From Pantoea brenneri (GTDB taxonomy: Bacteria > Pseudomonadota > Gammaproteobacteria > Enterobacterales > Enterobacteriaceae): DNA of 64,000 nt. Where the stretch lies: NCBI GenBank assembly GCA_002095305.1, contig MIEI01000011.1, forward strand, positions 1 through 64,000, written 5' to 3'. Shown piece after piece: positions 48,010-57,523 of this stretch. The stretch's first letter is position 1. Each line of letters begins with the position of its first letter. The notes under the pieces are model-generated. The model made no database searches. It saw only the letters and a program-made list of their open reading frames with translations, and was not told where the DNA came from. The position numbers were made by a program, and so were the translations under genes.

Positions 48010-48036
48010 TTATCGGAGCGTTAAGCTTTACCTTTA
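48010..48036 (-). promoter_or_regulatory. Predicted sigma28 (FliA) promoter of the chemoreceptor gene
   Basis: The minus strand reads TAAA, a 15-nt spacer and TCCGATAA, one base from the consensus TAAA-N15-GCCGATAA, about 126 nt upstream of the start codon. Confidence 0.7.
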
Positions 48037-48192
48037 ATGTTTTTGAAGTAACAGGCAGGGGAAAGCGCACCATTAACCGCATGGATTAATCGTGTTTAAC
48101 AAAACTGCCTTGAGATAACAGAAAGGCCGGATGTGCTCGGTTGGGCTGACAGCCACAAAACTGGCAGCCTGGACCGTAAGGGATGAAAGAAA

Positions 48193-48324
48193 TCAGAAAA
48201 CTAACAAGTAGAGGCCAACCCAGAACAGGGCGCTAAGAGACAGGGCGCTAATCCAGGCAAGCTGGCGTAAACGGCCACGCAGCACGTTTTGACGGGAGGT
48301 AACAGGTAAGGTTTCGCTGTGCAT
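48193..48324 (-). CDS. YmiA-like small membrane protein
   Basis: A 43-aa frame: a basic N-terminus (TSRQNVLRGRLRQLAW) and one C-terminal membrane helix (ISALSLSALFWVGLYLLVF). The RLRQLAW...ALFWV pattern resembles E. coli YmiA. AGGAA lies about 9 nt upstream of ATG 48324. It lies between cheV and the chemoreceptor gene on the same strand. Function unknown. Confidence 0.6.
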   Translation of the reverse strand: MHSETLPVTSRQNVLRGRLRQLAWISALSLSALFWVGLYLLVF

Positions 48325-48412
48325 GGGTAAAATTCCTGGCTAAGTAGTAAAGACGCAGTGCGAAACAGGCCAGAGCGGCAGACCGAACGGCAGCGCGTCG
48401 GTCTGCATTCGC

Positions 48413-49375
48413 TTAGCGGGCTGCTTCGAGAACGTTAAAAATTACGTCGGAGAGTTCGTTTAACTCGAACTTAGCGACATAACCGTCGGCACCCACTTTG
48501 CGGACGTGATCTTCATTGGCGCTGCCTGACAGTGAAGAGTGGATTACCACCGGCAGCCGTTTCAGAATTTCGTCACGCTTGATGTTGCGGGTCAGGGTAA
48601 AACCATCCATCTCCGGCATTTCCAGGTCGGTCAGCACAAAGGCAATTTTGTCGTGAATTGACTCGCCCGCCGCCTGCGCATCCTGGCTCATCAGCTTGAG
48701 TTTTTCCCACGCTTCCAGGCCGGTGTTAAACATCAGCGACGGAATTCCCATGCTCTTCAGACCCTGCTCCAGCAGCTGGCGCGCCACTTTCGAGTCTTCC
48801 GCCACAATGGCGACGGCGCCGGGACGATAGTTGAATTCACGCGCTTTGGTGGCTTCAGGTTCCACACCGCGCACCGAAGGAATGATGTCATACAGAATTT
48901 GCTCAACGTCCAGCACCATCGCCAGATCGTTGCTCTGCTTATCACTGTCCAGACAGGCGATGCTGGTAATGTTGCGGCCACCAATCCCGGCTTCAGCGGT
49001 ATGCACCTGGCTCCAGTCGAGACGCACAATGTTTTCAACCGACTCCACGGCGAACGCCTGGGTGTTGCGCGCATATTCGGTCACCAGCAGCAGATTCAGG
49101 CCGGTTTCTGGCACACAGCCTGCCACCGCCGGCAGATCAATCACCGGGATGAACTGGCCACGAATGCTTGCCATACCCAGCAGCGGTGAGCGCATGCCCG
49201 CGGCTTTGGTGATGGTTGGCATCGGCACGATTTCACGCAGCTTGAACACGTTAATGCCAAACAGTTCTGACTTGCCTTTCAGCTGATCGGAACCTAAGCG
49301 AAACAGCAGCAGTTCGAATTTGTTCGATAACGCGAGATTCGCTCTCTCATCAATCTCTTTTTGAAAATTATCCAT
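48413..49375 (-). CDS. cheV: Chemotaxis protein CheV (CheW-REC fusion)
   Basis: A 320-aa scaffold joining a CheW domain (FELLLFRLGSDQL...FGINVFKLREIVPMP) to a receiver domain (VAIVAEDSKVARQLL, phospho-acceptor Asp in FVLTDLEMPEMDG, HSSLSG). It links receptors to CheA and can be phosphorylated. Start at 49375 (MDNFQKEIDERAN); the frame is open far upstream but without family similarity. A GCCGATAA element at 49422-49429 suggests FliA control, although the -35 is poor. Confidence 0.9.
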   Translation of the reverse strand: MDNFQKEIDERANLALSNKFELLLFRLGSDQLKGKSELFGINVFKLREIVPMPTITKAAGMRSPLLGMASIRGQFIPVIDLPAVAGCVPETGLNLLLVTEYARNTQAFAVESVENIVRLDWSQVHTAEAGIGGRNITSIACLDSDKQSNDLAMVLDVEQILYDIIPSVRGVEPEATKAREFNYRPGAVAIVAEDSKVARQLLEQGLKSMGIPSLMFNTGLEAWEKLKLMSQDAQAAGESIHDKIAFVLTDLEMPEMDGFTLTRNIKRDEILKRLPVVIHSSLSGSANEDHVRKVGADGYVAKFELNELSDVIFNVLEAAR

Positions 49376-49542
49376 CGTTGCCTCTGCCTTAACGCAGCTG
49401 GTGAAATAGGGTGTGAACAGGTTATCGGCAGCAAATGGAAAAAGGTGAGAACAGAAGGGGGAAATAAAACAGACGCCAATTATTGTGCCAGGCTTAACGG
49501 TGAAGGTTCGACATGGACACCTTTCCAATACAGGAGTGTGAA

Positions 49543-49935
49543 ATGAAAAAAGTAATTTTAGCGTCGCTGTTGGTGGTAATGAGTGCTGGCGTGTATGCCG
49601 ATGAGGGTGGCTACAAGGGCGGTGAAGCGCCGCCGCCGCAGCACAAGGAGGATGCAGGCTATAAGGGATCGGAAGATACCGGGCAGACTCACATCGATCA
49701 GATTCGCGACTTCCGTCAGGGCGGATACGTGACGCTTGAAGGCTATATCGTGAAGAAAGAGCAGGGCGATACCTATCAGTTCCGCGATAACACCGGCACA
49801 TTACCGATCATTGCGCCGAAGAAAACCTTTGATGGTAAAACCTATTCGGCTGAGGACAAAGTGCGCGTCAGCGGCAAGGTACATGGCAAAGGGCAGCAAA
49901 CCACGCTGCATGTCACTCAGATTGACGAGCCGTAA
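49543..49935 (+). CDS. YgiW/YdeI-family BOF (OB-fold) periplasmic stress protein
   Basis: A 130-aa protein with signal peptide (MKKVILASLLVVMSAGVYA) and a BOF domain: QIRDFRQGGYVTLEGYIVKKEQG, QFRDNTGTLPIIAPKKTF and KVRVSGKVHGKG. The linker after the signal is Gly/Pro/His rich. Related proteins (YgiW, YdeI, OmdA) are induced by peroxide, acid or polymyxin stress. Ligand unknown. Confidence 0.85.
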   Translation: MKKVILASLLVVMSAGVYADEGGYKGGEAPPPQHKEDAGYKGSEDTGQTHIDQIRDFRQGGYVTLEGYIVKKEQGDTYQFRDNTGTLPIIAPKKTFDGKTYSAEDKVRVSGKVHGKGQQTTLHVTQIDEP

Positions 49936-49974
49936 TAACCAGGGCGAGGCGTTGTCAGCCTCGCCCGTCCTGTT

Positions 49975-51357
49975 TTAATCCTTCAGCAGAATCGCCCGGC
50001 AGGCTTTGCCTTTGATTTTTCCCTGCTTCAGTTTTACCAGGGCACCTTTCGCCTGCGCGGCATCAATCGCGACGTAAGCGTGAGTCGGCGTCAGCACAAT
50101 CTTGCCAATCTGGTCAGCGCGATAACCTGCTTCACCGGTCAGTGCGCCGAGAATATCGCCTGGACGGATCTTGGCTTTGCGGCCACCATCAATACACAAG
50201 GTCATCATTGCGGCAGGCAACGGTTTGCTGCTGCCTTTTTTCAGCGTGCTGGCGGAAATCCACGGCAGCTTCTGCTGCAGAAAATCTTCCAGCGCATGGG
50301 CGCGAGCCATCTCATCAGCCGCAACCAGGCTGACCGCAACGCCGTGCTCACCAGCGCGGGCGGTGCGGCCAATGCGGTGCAGATGCACTTCCGGGTCCCA
50401 GGCCAGCTGATAGTTCACCACCATCGCCAGCGATTTGATGTCGAGTCCACGGGCCGCCACGTCGGTGGCGACCAGCACCCGGCCACTGCCGTTGGCGAAG
50501 CGGATCAGCACCCGTTCACGATCGCGCTGTTCAAGATCGCCATGCAGCGGCAGCGCACTGATATCACGCGCGTTAAGCGCCGCAGCAATCTCATCGCATT
50601 CACGACGGGTATTACAGAACACCACGCATGACGCAGGCTGGCGTTCGCTCAGCAGCGCTATCAGCAGCGACAGCTTTTCACCGTGGCTGGCTTCGATGAA
50701 CTGCTGCTCAATCGACGGCAGTTCGCTGACTTCTTCCGTCACTACGCTCAGCGCATCGCGCTGGAAGCGACTGCTGATGGCAGCGATGCCTTCTGGCCAG
50801 GTGGCGGAGAACAGCAGCGTCTGACGTGAAGCGGGCGTGGCCTCAATAATGGTTTCCATATCGTCGCGGAAGCCCATTTCCAGCATCCGGTCAGCTTCAT
50901 CCAGCACCAGCGTACGCAGGTTTTCCAGCTTCAGGTTTTCGCGTTTGATGTGATCCAGAATACGGCCCGGGGTACCGACCACGATATGCGGTGGATGCAC
51001 CAGCGAATCACGCTGGGCGCTCATCGGCTGTCCGCCACACAAGGTCAGAACTTTAATGTTGCGGGTGAAGCGTGCCAGCTGACGCAGCACGTTGCCGACC
51101 TGATCCGCCAGTTCACGAGTCGGGCAGAGAATCAGCGCCTGGGTCTGGAACCGGGCACTGTCGATATGTTGCAGTAAGCCAATACCAAAAGCGGCGGTTT
51201 TCCCGCTGCCGGTTTTTGCCTGCGCGCGCACGTCACGACCCTGCAGAATGGCGGGCAGCGTGGCGGCCTGAACTGGCGTCATGCTGGTATAGCCCATCTC
51301 GCGCAGGTTATCGAGCTGGCTATCGGGAAGCGTATTGAGGGTAGAAAAAGCGGTCAC
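49975..51357 (-). CDS. dbpA: ATP-dependent RNA helicase DbpA
   Basis: A 460-aa DEAD-box helicase for 23S rRNA (hairpin 92) in large-subunit assembly: AQAKTGSGKTAAFG, TLVLDEADRMLEMGF, LLFSATWPEG, HRIGRTARAGEHG, then the C-terminal DbpA RNA-binding domain (DGGRKAKIRPGDILGALTGEAG). Full length and intact. Confidence 0.95.
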   Translation of the reverse strand: MTAFSTLNTLPDSQLDNLREMGYTSMTPVQAATLPAILQGRDVRAQAKTGSGKTAAFGIGLLQHIDSARFQTQALILCPTRELADQVGNVLRQLARFTRNIKVLTLCGGQPMSAQRDSLVHPPHIVVGTPGRILDHIKRENLKLENLRTLVLDEADRMLEMGFRDDMETIIEATPASRQTLLFSATWPEGIAAISSRFQRDALSVVTEEVSELPSIEQQFIEASHGEKLSLLIALLSERQPASCVVFCNTRRECDEIAAALNARDISALPLHGDLEQRDRERVLIRFANGSGRVLVATDVAARGLDIKSLAMVVNYQLAWDPEVHLHRIGRTARAGEHGVAVSLVAADEMARAHALEDFLQQKLPWISASTLKKGSSKPLPAAMMTLCIDGGRKAKIRPGDILGALTGEAGYRADQIGKIVLTPTHAYVAIDAAQAKGALVKLKQGKIKGKACRAILLKD

Positions 51358-51498
51358 GGGCGCGGCCTCTGAGGCTGAAAGTGGAGGGCATTATTGCGCG
51401 CGCAAGTCTGGCAGAAAGCCGGCCTGACGGCAACGGGAACCTTGAGGTAAGCAGTATGAAACAATCTGGTGAAGATCGGATAAGAATTAACCGAAGTG

Positions 51499-51522
51499 AC
51501 ACCGGAATTGGTGTTTTTTTTT
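51499..51522 (+). terminator. Orphan rightward terminator upstream of dbpA
   Basis: Stem ACACC / GGTGT with loop GGAATT and nine T. No rightward gene ends here: dbpA starts leftward at 51357. It could end a small RNA from 51358-51498. The following AT-rich stretch to 51770 holds no gene and presumably the promoter of the next one. Confidence 0.55.
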
Positions 51523-51770
51523 AATCCTTTGGCGATGGTCAAAGAAAATACTACCGTTGCGTTTATCCAGCAAGGCCAGTCATTAGTTTATAACCTGCCG
51601 TTTTTAAAAATTTATTTCATTGTTAATCAGATAACTCCTTAAAAATAACTCCAGTAAAAGAATTAATCATTAAAAAATATCACCCTTAATGCCGATAAAA
51701 ATCTGGCGCTAATTGCTTTATATTTAGCGCGCCATATTCCTGGTACAACGACCGGTAGAGGGTATTTTCA

Positions 51771-51989
51771 TTGAGTAATAGCATCCAGGGACCACATGAG
51801 AATGTGCTTAAAATAGTAGGCCGCGCCGTACTGACACTGCACGTTCATGGAGAGAGCTTATCAGCCGATAAGATCGCTTCGATGATCGGCTGTTATGCGG
51901 AAGATGAGCCCTGTGATCAGGAAGATCGTCGCTTATATGCGCTGGCAATGGAACTGATGTCGAATGATAAATGGGCTAAAACCGCCTGA
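51771..51989 (+). CDS. YmgB/AriR-like small regulator (connector) protein
   Basis: A 72-aa, largely helical protein starting at TTG with AGAGGG 8 nt upstream. VLKIVGRAVLTLHVHGESLSADKIASMI and RRLYALAMELM recall the AriR/YmgB/YcgZ connector family, which modulates Rcs, biofilm and acid resistance. Similarity is modest, so the family assignment is tentative. Confidence 0.55.
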   Translation: MSNSIQGPHENVLKIVGRAVLTLHVHGESLSADKIASMIGCYAEDEPCDQEDRRLYALAMELMSNDKWAKTA

Positions 51990-52014
51990 CAGGCGGGTCC
52001 ATTCAGGTAAATGC

Positions 52015-52041
52015 AGAGCCTCCGAACCGGAGGCTCTGTTA
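52015..52041. terminator. Bidirectional terminator between the AriR-like and amidohydrolase genes
   Basis: Perfect 11-bp stem CAGAGCCTCCG / CGGAGGCTCTG with loop AAC; T-rich (TTATTT) on the + side. Confidence 0.75.
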
Positions 52042-52043
52042 TT

Positions 52044-53426
52044 TCAGGCGGAGGCCAGTGCAAATACCGCTTTACCGCGTGAAAAAGTCGCCACCACCGG
52101 TGAAATACGGGCCACCGCTTCTGCAGAACAACTTGCCGCCACCAGCATCATACTGGCTTCATCGCCCGATTTCGGCCACTGACGCTCGCCTGTTGCCGAC
52201 AGCGGCAGCTGATTACCGGTAGCAATCGCCAGCGCCCGTGACAGCGAAAACTCATCCGATCCCCGATAGAGCTGCGCATACAAATTGGCTTTTTCCAGCA
52301 TGCTGCCGGTGCCAAACGGCGACCAGTGATCGATAACGCTATCGGTGCCGGTCATTACGTTAATGCCGGCCGCCTGTAACTGCGGAATCGGCATGGTGAG
52401 TTTGCCGATCGGCAGAGTCGAGGCGACGCTGAACTGCTGCTCAGCCAGCCCTTCAATCATCCTTGCCAGCGCGCTGCCTTCCAGTGTTGCCAGCGCAAAG
52501 CCGTGGCTCAGGGTCACTTTGCCCTTCAGGGCAGGGTTACGGGCCACGGTATCGATCATGTACTGAATCGCCGCCACGCCTGCCGCTGAAGTTTCGTGCA
52601 GATGAATATCGACGCCACGCTGATAATCGAGCGCAATCCGGAACATCGTATCCAGCGATTTTTCCATCGCGCCATCAACGTTAGTGGGATCGAGTCCGCC
52701 AACGTACTGGACGCCGCGCTGCATTGCTTCGCGCATCAGGCCATCAACCTGAGAATGCAGCAGGCCGTGCTGCGGAAAGGCTACGATTTCACAGGAAAAC
52801 GCGGGATGATTGGCCAGCGCTGCCTGCAGGTGATCAAGGCTTTGCAGGCCGCTGACCGGATCGATATTGCAATGGCTACGGGCGCGGGTGGTGCCTTTGG
52901 CGTTCAGCAGCGCAATCAATCCTTCGGCTCGCGCCTGAGAATGCGGCAGCAGCTGTGGGATCAGCACCTGCTCCCGGGCGATCATATCCATAATCGTTTT
53001 GCCCTGACGCGGACGTGGTGCCTGCCATGGGCCACCATAAAAGGTCTTATCAAGGTGGATATGCATATCCTGAGTGGCGGGCAGCAGCAGCGCGCCATGC
53101 GCATCCCACGCCGGCAGCGAAGCGTCGCCCTGGCCTGCCGGTTGCAGCCGATCAATTTTGCCGTCACGCACGCTGATGTCGTAAAGCGCGGTGCGGGTGG
53201 CAATAATCTCGTCGCCCTCGCGTTCAAATCCCTCTTCCAGCCGCACGTTGCGCAGCAGATAGCGATCCTGATGCGGCAGGGCGGTCGACTGCTTCGTGGC
53301 TGTTGATGGGCCACTGGCTGTCACGCTGGCCTGGCTAAAGCCGGCGGCCAGCAGACCGCCTGCCGCGGTCCAGCGCACGCTCTGGCTGAGAAAGTCACGG
53401 CGGCCTGGCGAAGGGGAAGTGGGCAT
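52044..53426 (-). CDS. Tat-exported metal-dependent amidohydrolase
   Basis: A 460-aa protein with a twin-arginine signal (PGRRDFLSQSVRWTAAGGLLAAG) followed by a cytosine deaminase-like amidohydrolase barrel: DMHIHLDKTF (metal HxH), IHLHETSAAG, VTLSHGFAL and MTGTDSV (metal Asp). Start at 53426 gives the clean Tat signal; a longer start at 53498 does not. Periplasmic location is unusual for this group. Substrate unknown. Downstream of a LysR gene on the same strand. Confidence 0.8.
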   Translation of the reverse strand: MPTSPSPGRRDFLSQSVRWTAAGGLLAAGFSQASVTASGPSTATKQSTALPHQDRYLLRNVRLEEGFEREGDEIIATRTALYDISVRDGKIDRLQPAGQGDASLPAWDAHGALLLPATQDMHIHLDKTFYGGPWQAPRPRQGKTIMDMIAREQVLIPQLLPHSQARAEGLIALLNAKGTTRARSHCNIDPVSGLQSLDHLQAALANHPAFSCEIVAFPQHGLLHSQVDGLMREAMQRGVQYVGGLDPTNVDGAMEKSLDTMFRIALDYQRGVDIHLHETSAAGVAAIQYMIDTVARNPALKGKVTLSHGFALATLEGSALARMIEGLAEQQFSVASTLPIGKLTMPIPQLQAAGINVMTGTDSVIDHWSPFGTGSMLEKANLYAQLYRGSDEFSLSRALAIATGNQLPLSATGERQWPKSGDEASMMLVAASCSAEAVARISPVVATFSRGKAVFALASA

Positions 53427-53516
53427 CAGAGGCTCCTGCAATGTGGGTAAGCGGTTAATCTGACAAATGGCCGGCCGCTTTGCTGCGTTATTTTCCACTG
53501 CTGGCTAGTGGAAATT

Positions 53517-54377
53517 TCACTGCCAGCGTAACTGACCAAATGCCACCAGCGCTTCAGCCAGCTCACGCTGCAACGGTTCCTGTGGCTGACGACAGAACAG
53601 CGCCAGCTCGAAGCTATCGATCACCGGTAGTCCCTGTTCGCTGCCGAGCACCCGATGTTGCGGCAGGCGGCAACTGGCGGGCAGCAAGGTCAGGCCCAGC
53701 CCTTCGGCACTGGCGGCAGCAAGCGCCACCAGACTGGCGCTGCTGTAGCTGATACGCCAACTGCGCCCCAGCGCATCAAGCGTCTGGCAGACCTCATCGC
53801 GGTACAATCCCAGCTGCGGAAACAGTACCAGCGGCACTGGCGTCTGTTCAAAACAGGGTGACGCCGCGCTGTCGAGCCACAGCAGCGGTTCCGGACGCGA
53901 CGCCAGCGGACGCTCGCCATAGGTCTGCTTGATCAGCATGATATCGAGTTCTTCACGTTGCCAGGCCCGGCGCAGCTCGACCTGCATACCGCTCATCACA
54001 TCCAGTCGCAGCTGGGGATGATCGCGACTGAAATCGGCCAGCAGGCCCGCCGTCGGTGCGGCGAAATCTTCCGGTACGCCAAGACGCAGCACGCCATCGC
54101 GCCATTGATCGCTCAGCACGTCGTGCGCCTCACCGTTCAGGGCGATAATCCGGCGGGCATAGCCCAGCAATTTTTCGCCCTCTTCGGTGATCTGAACCTG
54201 ATGTGACGAGCGCACCAGCAAATCTTTACCGACCATCTCTTCCAGCCGCCGTACCTGCTGACTGACGGTTGATTGCGACAGATGCACCCGATCAGCGGCG
54301 CGGGTAAAGCTGGCAGTTTCACACACCGCCACAAAGCTAAGCAGTTGCTGCGGCGTAAACATCGGCTGACGATTCAT
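53517..54377 (-). CDS. LysR-family transcriptional regulator
   Basis: A 286-aa regulator: N-terminal winged HTH (LLSFVAVCETASFTRAADRVHLSQSTVSQQVRRLEE) and a LysR substrate-binding domain. It is divergent from the MFS gene at 54465 with about 87 nt between them and precedes the amidohydrolase gene, so either may be its target. Effector unknown. Confidence 0.87.
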   Translation of the reverse strand: MNRQPMFTPQQLLSFVAVCETASFTRAADRVHLSQSTVSQQVRRLEEMVGKDLLVRSSHQVQITEEGEKLLGYARRIIALNGEAHDVLSDQWRDGVLRLGVPEDFAAPTAGLLADFSRDHPQLRLDVMSGMQVELRRAWQREELDIMLIKQTYGERPLASRPEPLLWLDSAASPCFEQTPVPLVLFPQLGLYRDEVCQTLDALGRSWRISYSSASLVALAAASAEGLGLTLLPASCRLPQHRVLGSEQGLPVIDSFELALFCRQPQEPLQRELAEALVAFGQLRWQ

Positions 54378-54464
54378 TTTCCCACTACCTGGCAGAGTAA
54401 TATTTTATTTCCAAATAGTACCGTCTGCTGTCAGGCTGACAACTTTTAACGCTGCGGATGTGTG

Positions 54465-55639
54465 ATGAACAGAGAAAATAAGCTGCTGCTGGCGGCGCTG
54501 GTGCTGGCCGGGCTGAATATGCGGCCCCTGATGACTTCGGTCAGTCCGCTGCTCGAACAGTTACGACAGAGTATTGGGCTGTCGCCGCTGGCGGCGTCGC
54601 TGCTGCCCGCCGTGCCGATGATGATGATGGGGATGATCGCCCTGACCAGCGCCCGGCTGATGCAGCGCTTTTCGGTGCGTAAGCTCCTGCTGGGCGGCCT
54701 GTTTCTGCTGCTGCTGGCGCTGGTGAGCCGGCTATTTATCAGCGATGGTCGCTGGCTGGTGCTGAGCACGATACCGGGCGGCGCGGGAATTGGCGTGGTG
54801 CAGATGGCGATGCCAGGGCTGATTCGTCAGCGCTTTAGCCGTCGCAGTGCGCCGGTGACTGGCCTGTGGGCCGGCGCGCTGATGGGCGGCGGTGGAATTG
54901 GCGCGGCGCTGACGCCGTGGCTGAATGCGCATGTCGGCTGGCAGGGCGCGCTGAGCAGCTGGACGCTGCCGGTGGTGCTGGCGCTGTTGCTGTGGCTGTG
55001 GCTGTTTATTCCGACCGCTGCGCCAGCAAAAGCGGCGGCGGTCGCGCTGCCCGCCTTGTGGCGCAAAACCCGCGCCTGGACGCTGGCGTTAAGTTTCGGG
55101 CTGGTAAACGGCGGTTATGCGATCTGCGTTGCCTGGCTGCCCGATTTCTATCATCAGCTGGGCTGGAGCGCCCAGGCCGGTGGCTCGCTGCTGGGCATGA
55201 TGATTGGTTGTCAGGTGACAGGTGCGCTGCTGCTGCCGCTGCTGGCACGCGGTAACGATCGCCGGCCGCTGCTGCTGTTGACCCTGACGCTGCAGCTTTG
55301 CGGCATGCTCGGTTTTCTGCTGGCACCGCAGGCGGCACCGTGCTCTGGGCCGGGATCGCGGGTGTCGGGCTCGGCGGCGCGTTCCCGCTGGCGCTGGTTC
55401 TGGCGCTGGATCATCTGGCACAACCGCAGGCAGGTGCGCGGCTGGTGGCGTTTATGCAGGGTATCGGTTTTATAATCGCTGGCAGCATGCCGTTTATCGC
55501 CGGACAGCTGCGTACGCTGACCGATCATTTCACCAGCGTCTGGCTGCTACAGGCGACAGTCACGCTGGTGCTGATCGTGCTTAACCTGCGGTTTCATCCG
55601 CGCAGCTATCCGCAGGCCTTTCCCGAGCAGCATCATTGA
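54465..55639 (+). pseudogene. CynX/NimT-family MFS transporter, frameshifted
   Basis: Twelve-helix major facilitator resembling CynX/NimT (NMRPLMTSVSPLLEQLRQSIGLS, QMAMPGLIRQRFSRR). The frame is lost at about 55331 after FLLAPQ; the remaining two helices (GGTVLWAGIAGVGLGGAFPLAL to the end QAFPEQHH) read in the next frame to 55639. Adding one G (CAG GGC GGC ACC) gives 391 aa, a normal length. Substrate unknown. Controlled probably by the divergent LysR. Confidence 0.78.
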
Positions 55640-55641
55640 TT

Positions 55642-55654
55642 TTGGTCCTACCAA
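55642..55654. promoter_or_regulatory. Predicted LldR operator O1
   Basis: TTGGTCCTACCAA, a palindrome of the FadR/LldR type (TGGTnnnACCA). With O2 at 55767 the centre-to-centre distance is about 126 bp. Confidence 0.7.
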
Positions 55655-55766
55655 TTGCGGAAAAATTTTTCTGTGGTTCACACATCGGGAAAATTTACGC
55701 CGCTTTTGTTGCCTTGCATTAACAATGCATTAACTATCTGTTGCCATAAAGCCCGAGGATGTGATT

Positions 55767-55781
55767 TTTGGTCAGACCAAA
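55767..55781. promoter_or_regulatory. Predicted LldR operator O2
   Basis: Perfect palindrome TTTGGTCAGACCAAA, about 76 nt before the lldP start. In E. coli LldR binds two similar sites flanking the promoter and may loop the DNA. Confidence 0.75.
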
Positions 55782-55856
55782 TATCGCATCGGGCTGATGG
55801 TGCGCGGCAGGCGGCTGTACGCGTACCACGTTTCCTCTTCCTCTGGAGATAGCGGC

Positions 55857-57523
55857 ATGCAGCTGTGGCAACAAAATTACGATCCGTTGGGCAATATCTG
55901 GCTTTCAAGCCTGGTGGCGCTGATTCCGATTCTGTTTTTCTTTTTTGCGCTGATCAAGCTCAGGCTGAAAGGTTATCTGGCGGCCAGCATCACTGTGGAC
56001 TGGCGCTGCTGGTGGCACTGTTTCTCTATCAGATGCCGGTGGCGCAGGCACTGGCGTCGGTGGTTTATGGCTTTCTCTATGGCCTGTGGCCAATCGCCTG
56101 GATCATTGTCGCGGCGGTCTTCGTCTACAAAATTTCGGTTAAAACCGGTCAGTTCGATATTATCCGCGCCTCAATCCTGTCGATTACGCCCGATCAGCGC
56201 CTGCAGATGCTGATTGTCGGCTTCTCGTTTGGTGCCTTCCTTGAAGGGGCCGCCGGCTTTGGCGCGCCAGTGGCGATCACCGCCGCGCTGCTGGTCGGGC
56301 TGGGTTTTAATCCGCTGTATGCTGCCGGGCTGTGCCTGATCGTGAATACCGCGCCGGTCGCCTTTGGCGCGATGGGCATTCCGATTATTGTGGCGGGGCA
56401 GGTGACCGGACTCGACAGCTTCGCCATCGGGCAGATGGCCGGGCGGCAGTTACCGCTGCTGACGCTGATCGTGCTGTTCTGGATTATGGCGATCATGGAT
56501 GGCTGGCGCGGCGTCAAAGAGACCTGGCCGGCGGTGCTGGTGGCCGGCGGATCGTTTGCTATCGCCCAGTTCCTTAGCTCCAACTTTCTCGGGCCGGAAC
56601 TGCCGGATATCATCTCGTCTCTGGCCTCGCTGATTTCGCTGACGCTGTTTCTGCGCGTCTGGAAGCCGGTGCGTATTTTCCGCTTTGAGAATGGCGGCGC
56701 AGCGCCAGGCGAGCAGCCCGCCGTTCAGCCGGTGGTACAGCAAAAATACCGGCTCGGGCAGGTGGTACGCGCCTGGATGCCGTTCCTGTTTCTGACTGCG
56801 ACCGTCACATTGTGGAGCATCCCGCCGTTTAAAGCGCTGTTCGCCAAAGGCGGCGCGCTGGCTGACTGGGTGCTGAACGTACCGGTGCCGCTGCTCAACG
56901 AAGGGGTAGCGCGTATGCCGCCGGTCGTAGGCAGCGCCACGCCTTATCCGGCTATCTTTAAGTTCGATCTCTTTTCCGCCACCGGCACCGCGATCCTGAT
57001 TGCGGCGATCGTCGCGGTACTCTACCTGAAGATGAAACCCAGGGCTGCGCTGCAAACTTTTGGTGAAACGCTGAAAGAGCTGGCGCTGCCGATCTACTCG
57101 ATTGGCATGGTGCTGGCCTTCGCCTTTATCTCTAACTACTCCGGCCTGTCAGCCACCCTGGCGTTAGCGCTGGCGCACACCGGCCACGCCTTTACCTTTT
57201 TCTCGCCGTTCCTCGGCTGGCTCGGGGTGTTCCTGACCGGCTCGGATACCTCGTCGAACGCCCTGTTCGCCGCGCTGCAGGCCACTACCGCGCAGCAGAT
57301 TGGCGTATCGGACGTGCTGCTGGTGGCGGCCAACACCACCGGCGGCGTCACCGGCAAGATGATCTCGCCGCAGTCGATCGCCATCGCCTGTGCGGCGGTC
57401 GGACTGGTTGGCAAAGAGTCTGACCTGTTCCGCTTTACCGTTAAACACAGCCTGATTTTTACCTGTATGGTCGGCGTGATTACCACGCTGCAGGCATATG
57501 TCTTCCCCTGGATGATTCCATGA
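55857..57523 (+). pseudogene. lldP: L-lactate permease, frameshifted
   Basis: Inner-membrane lactate:proton symporter with about 14 helices. [19 protein letters not shown] through GYLAASITV is in one frame; [24 protein letters not shown] to AYVFPWMIP is in the next. One base is missing at about 55998 (GTGGACTGG should be GTGGGACTGG or similar). Corrected length is 555 aa (E. coli 551). As sequenced, only the first 50 residues would be made, although the downstream frame is otherwise intact. First gene of lldPRD, with LldR operators upstream. Confidence 0.85.

Noticed and set aside
51358-51500. FnrS small RNA homologue beside dbpA
   Set aside because: The conserved FnrS core and an FNR site are not present; only the terminator position is similar.
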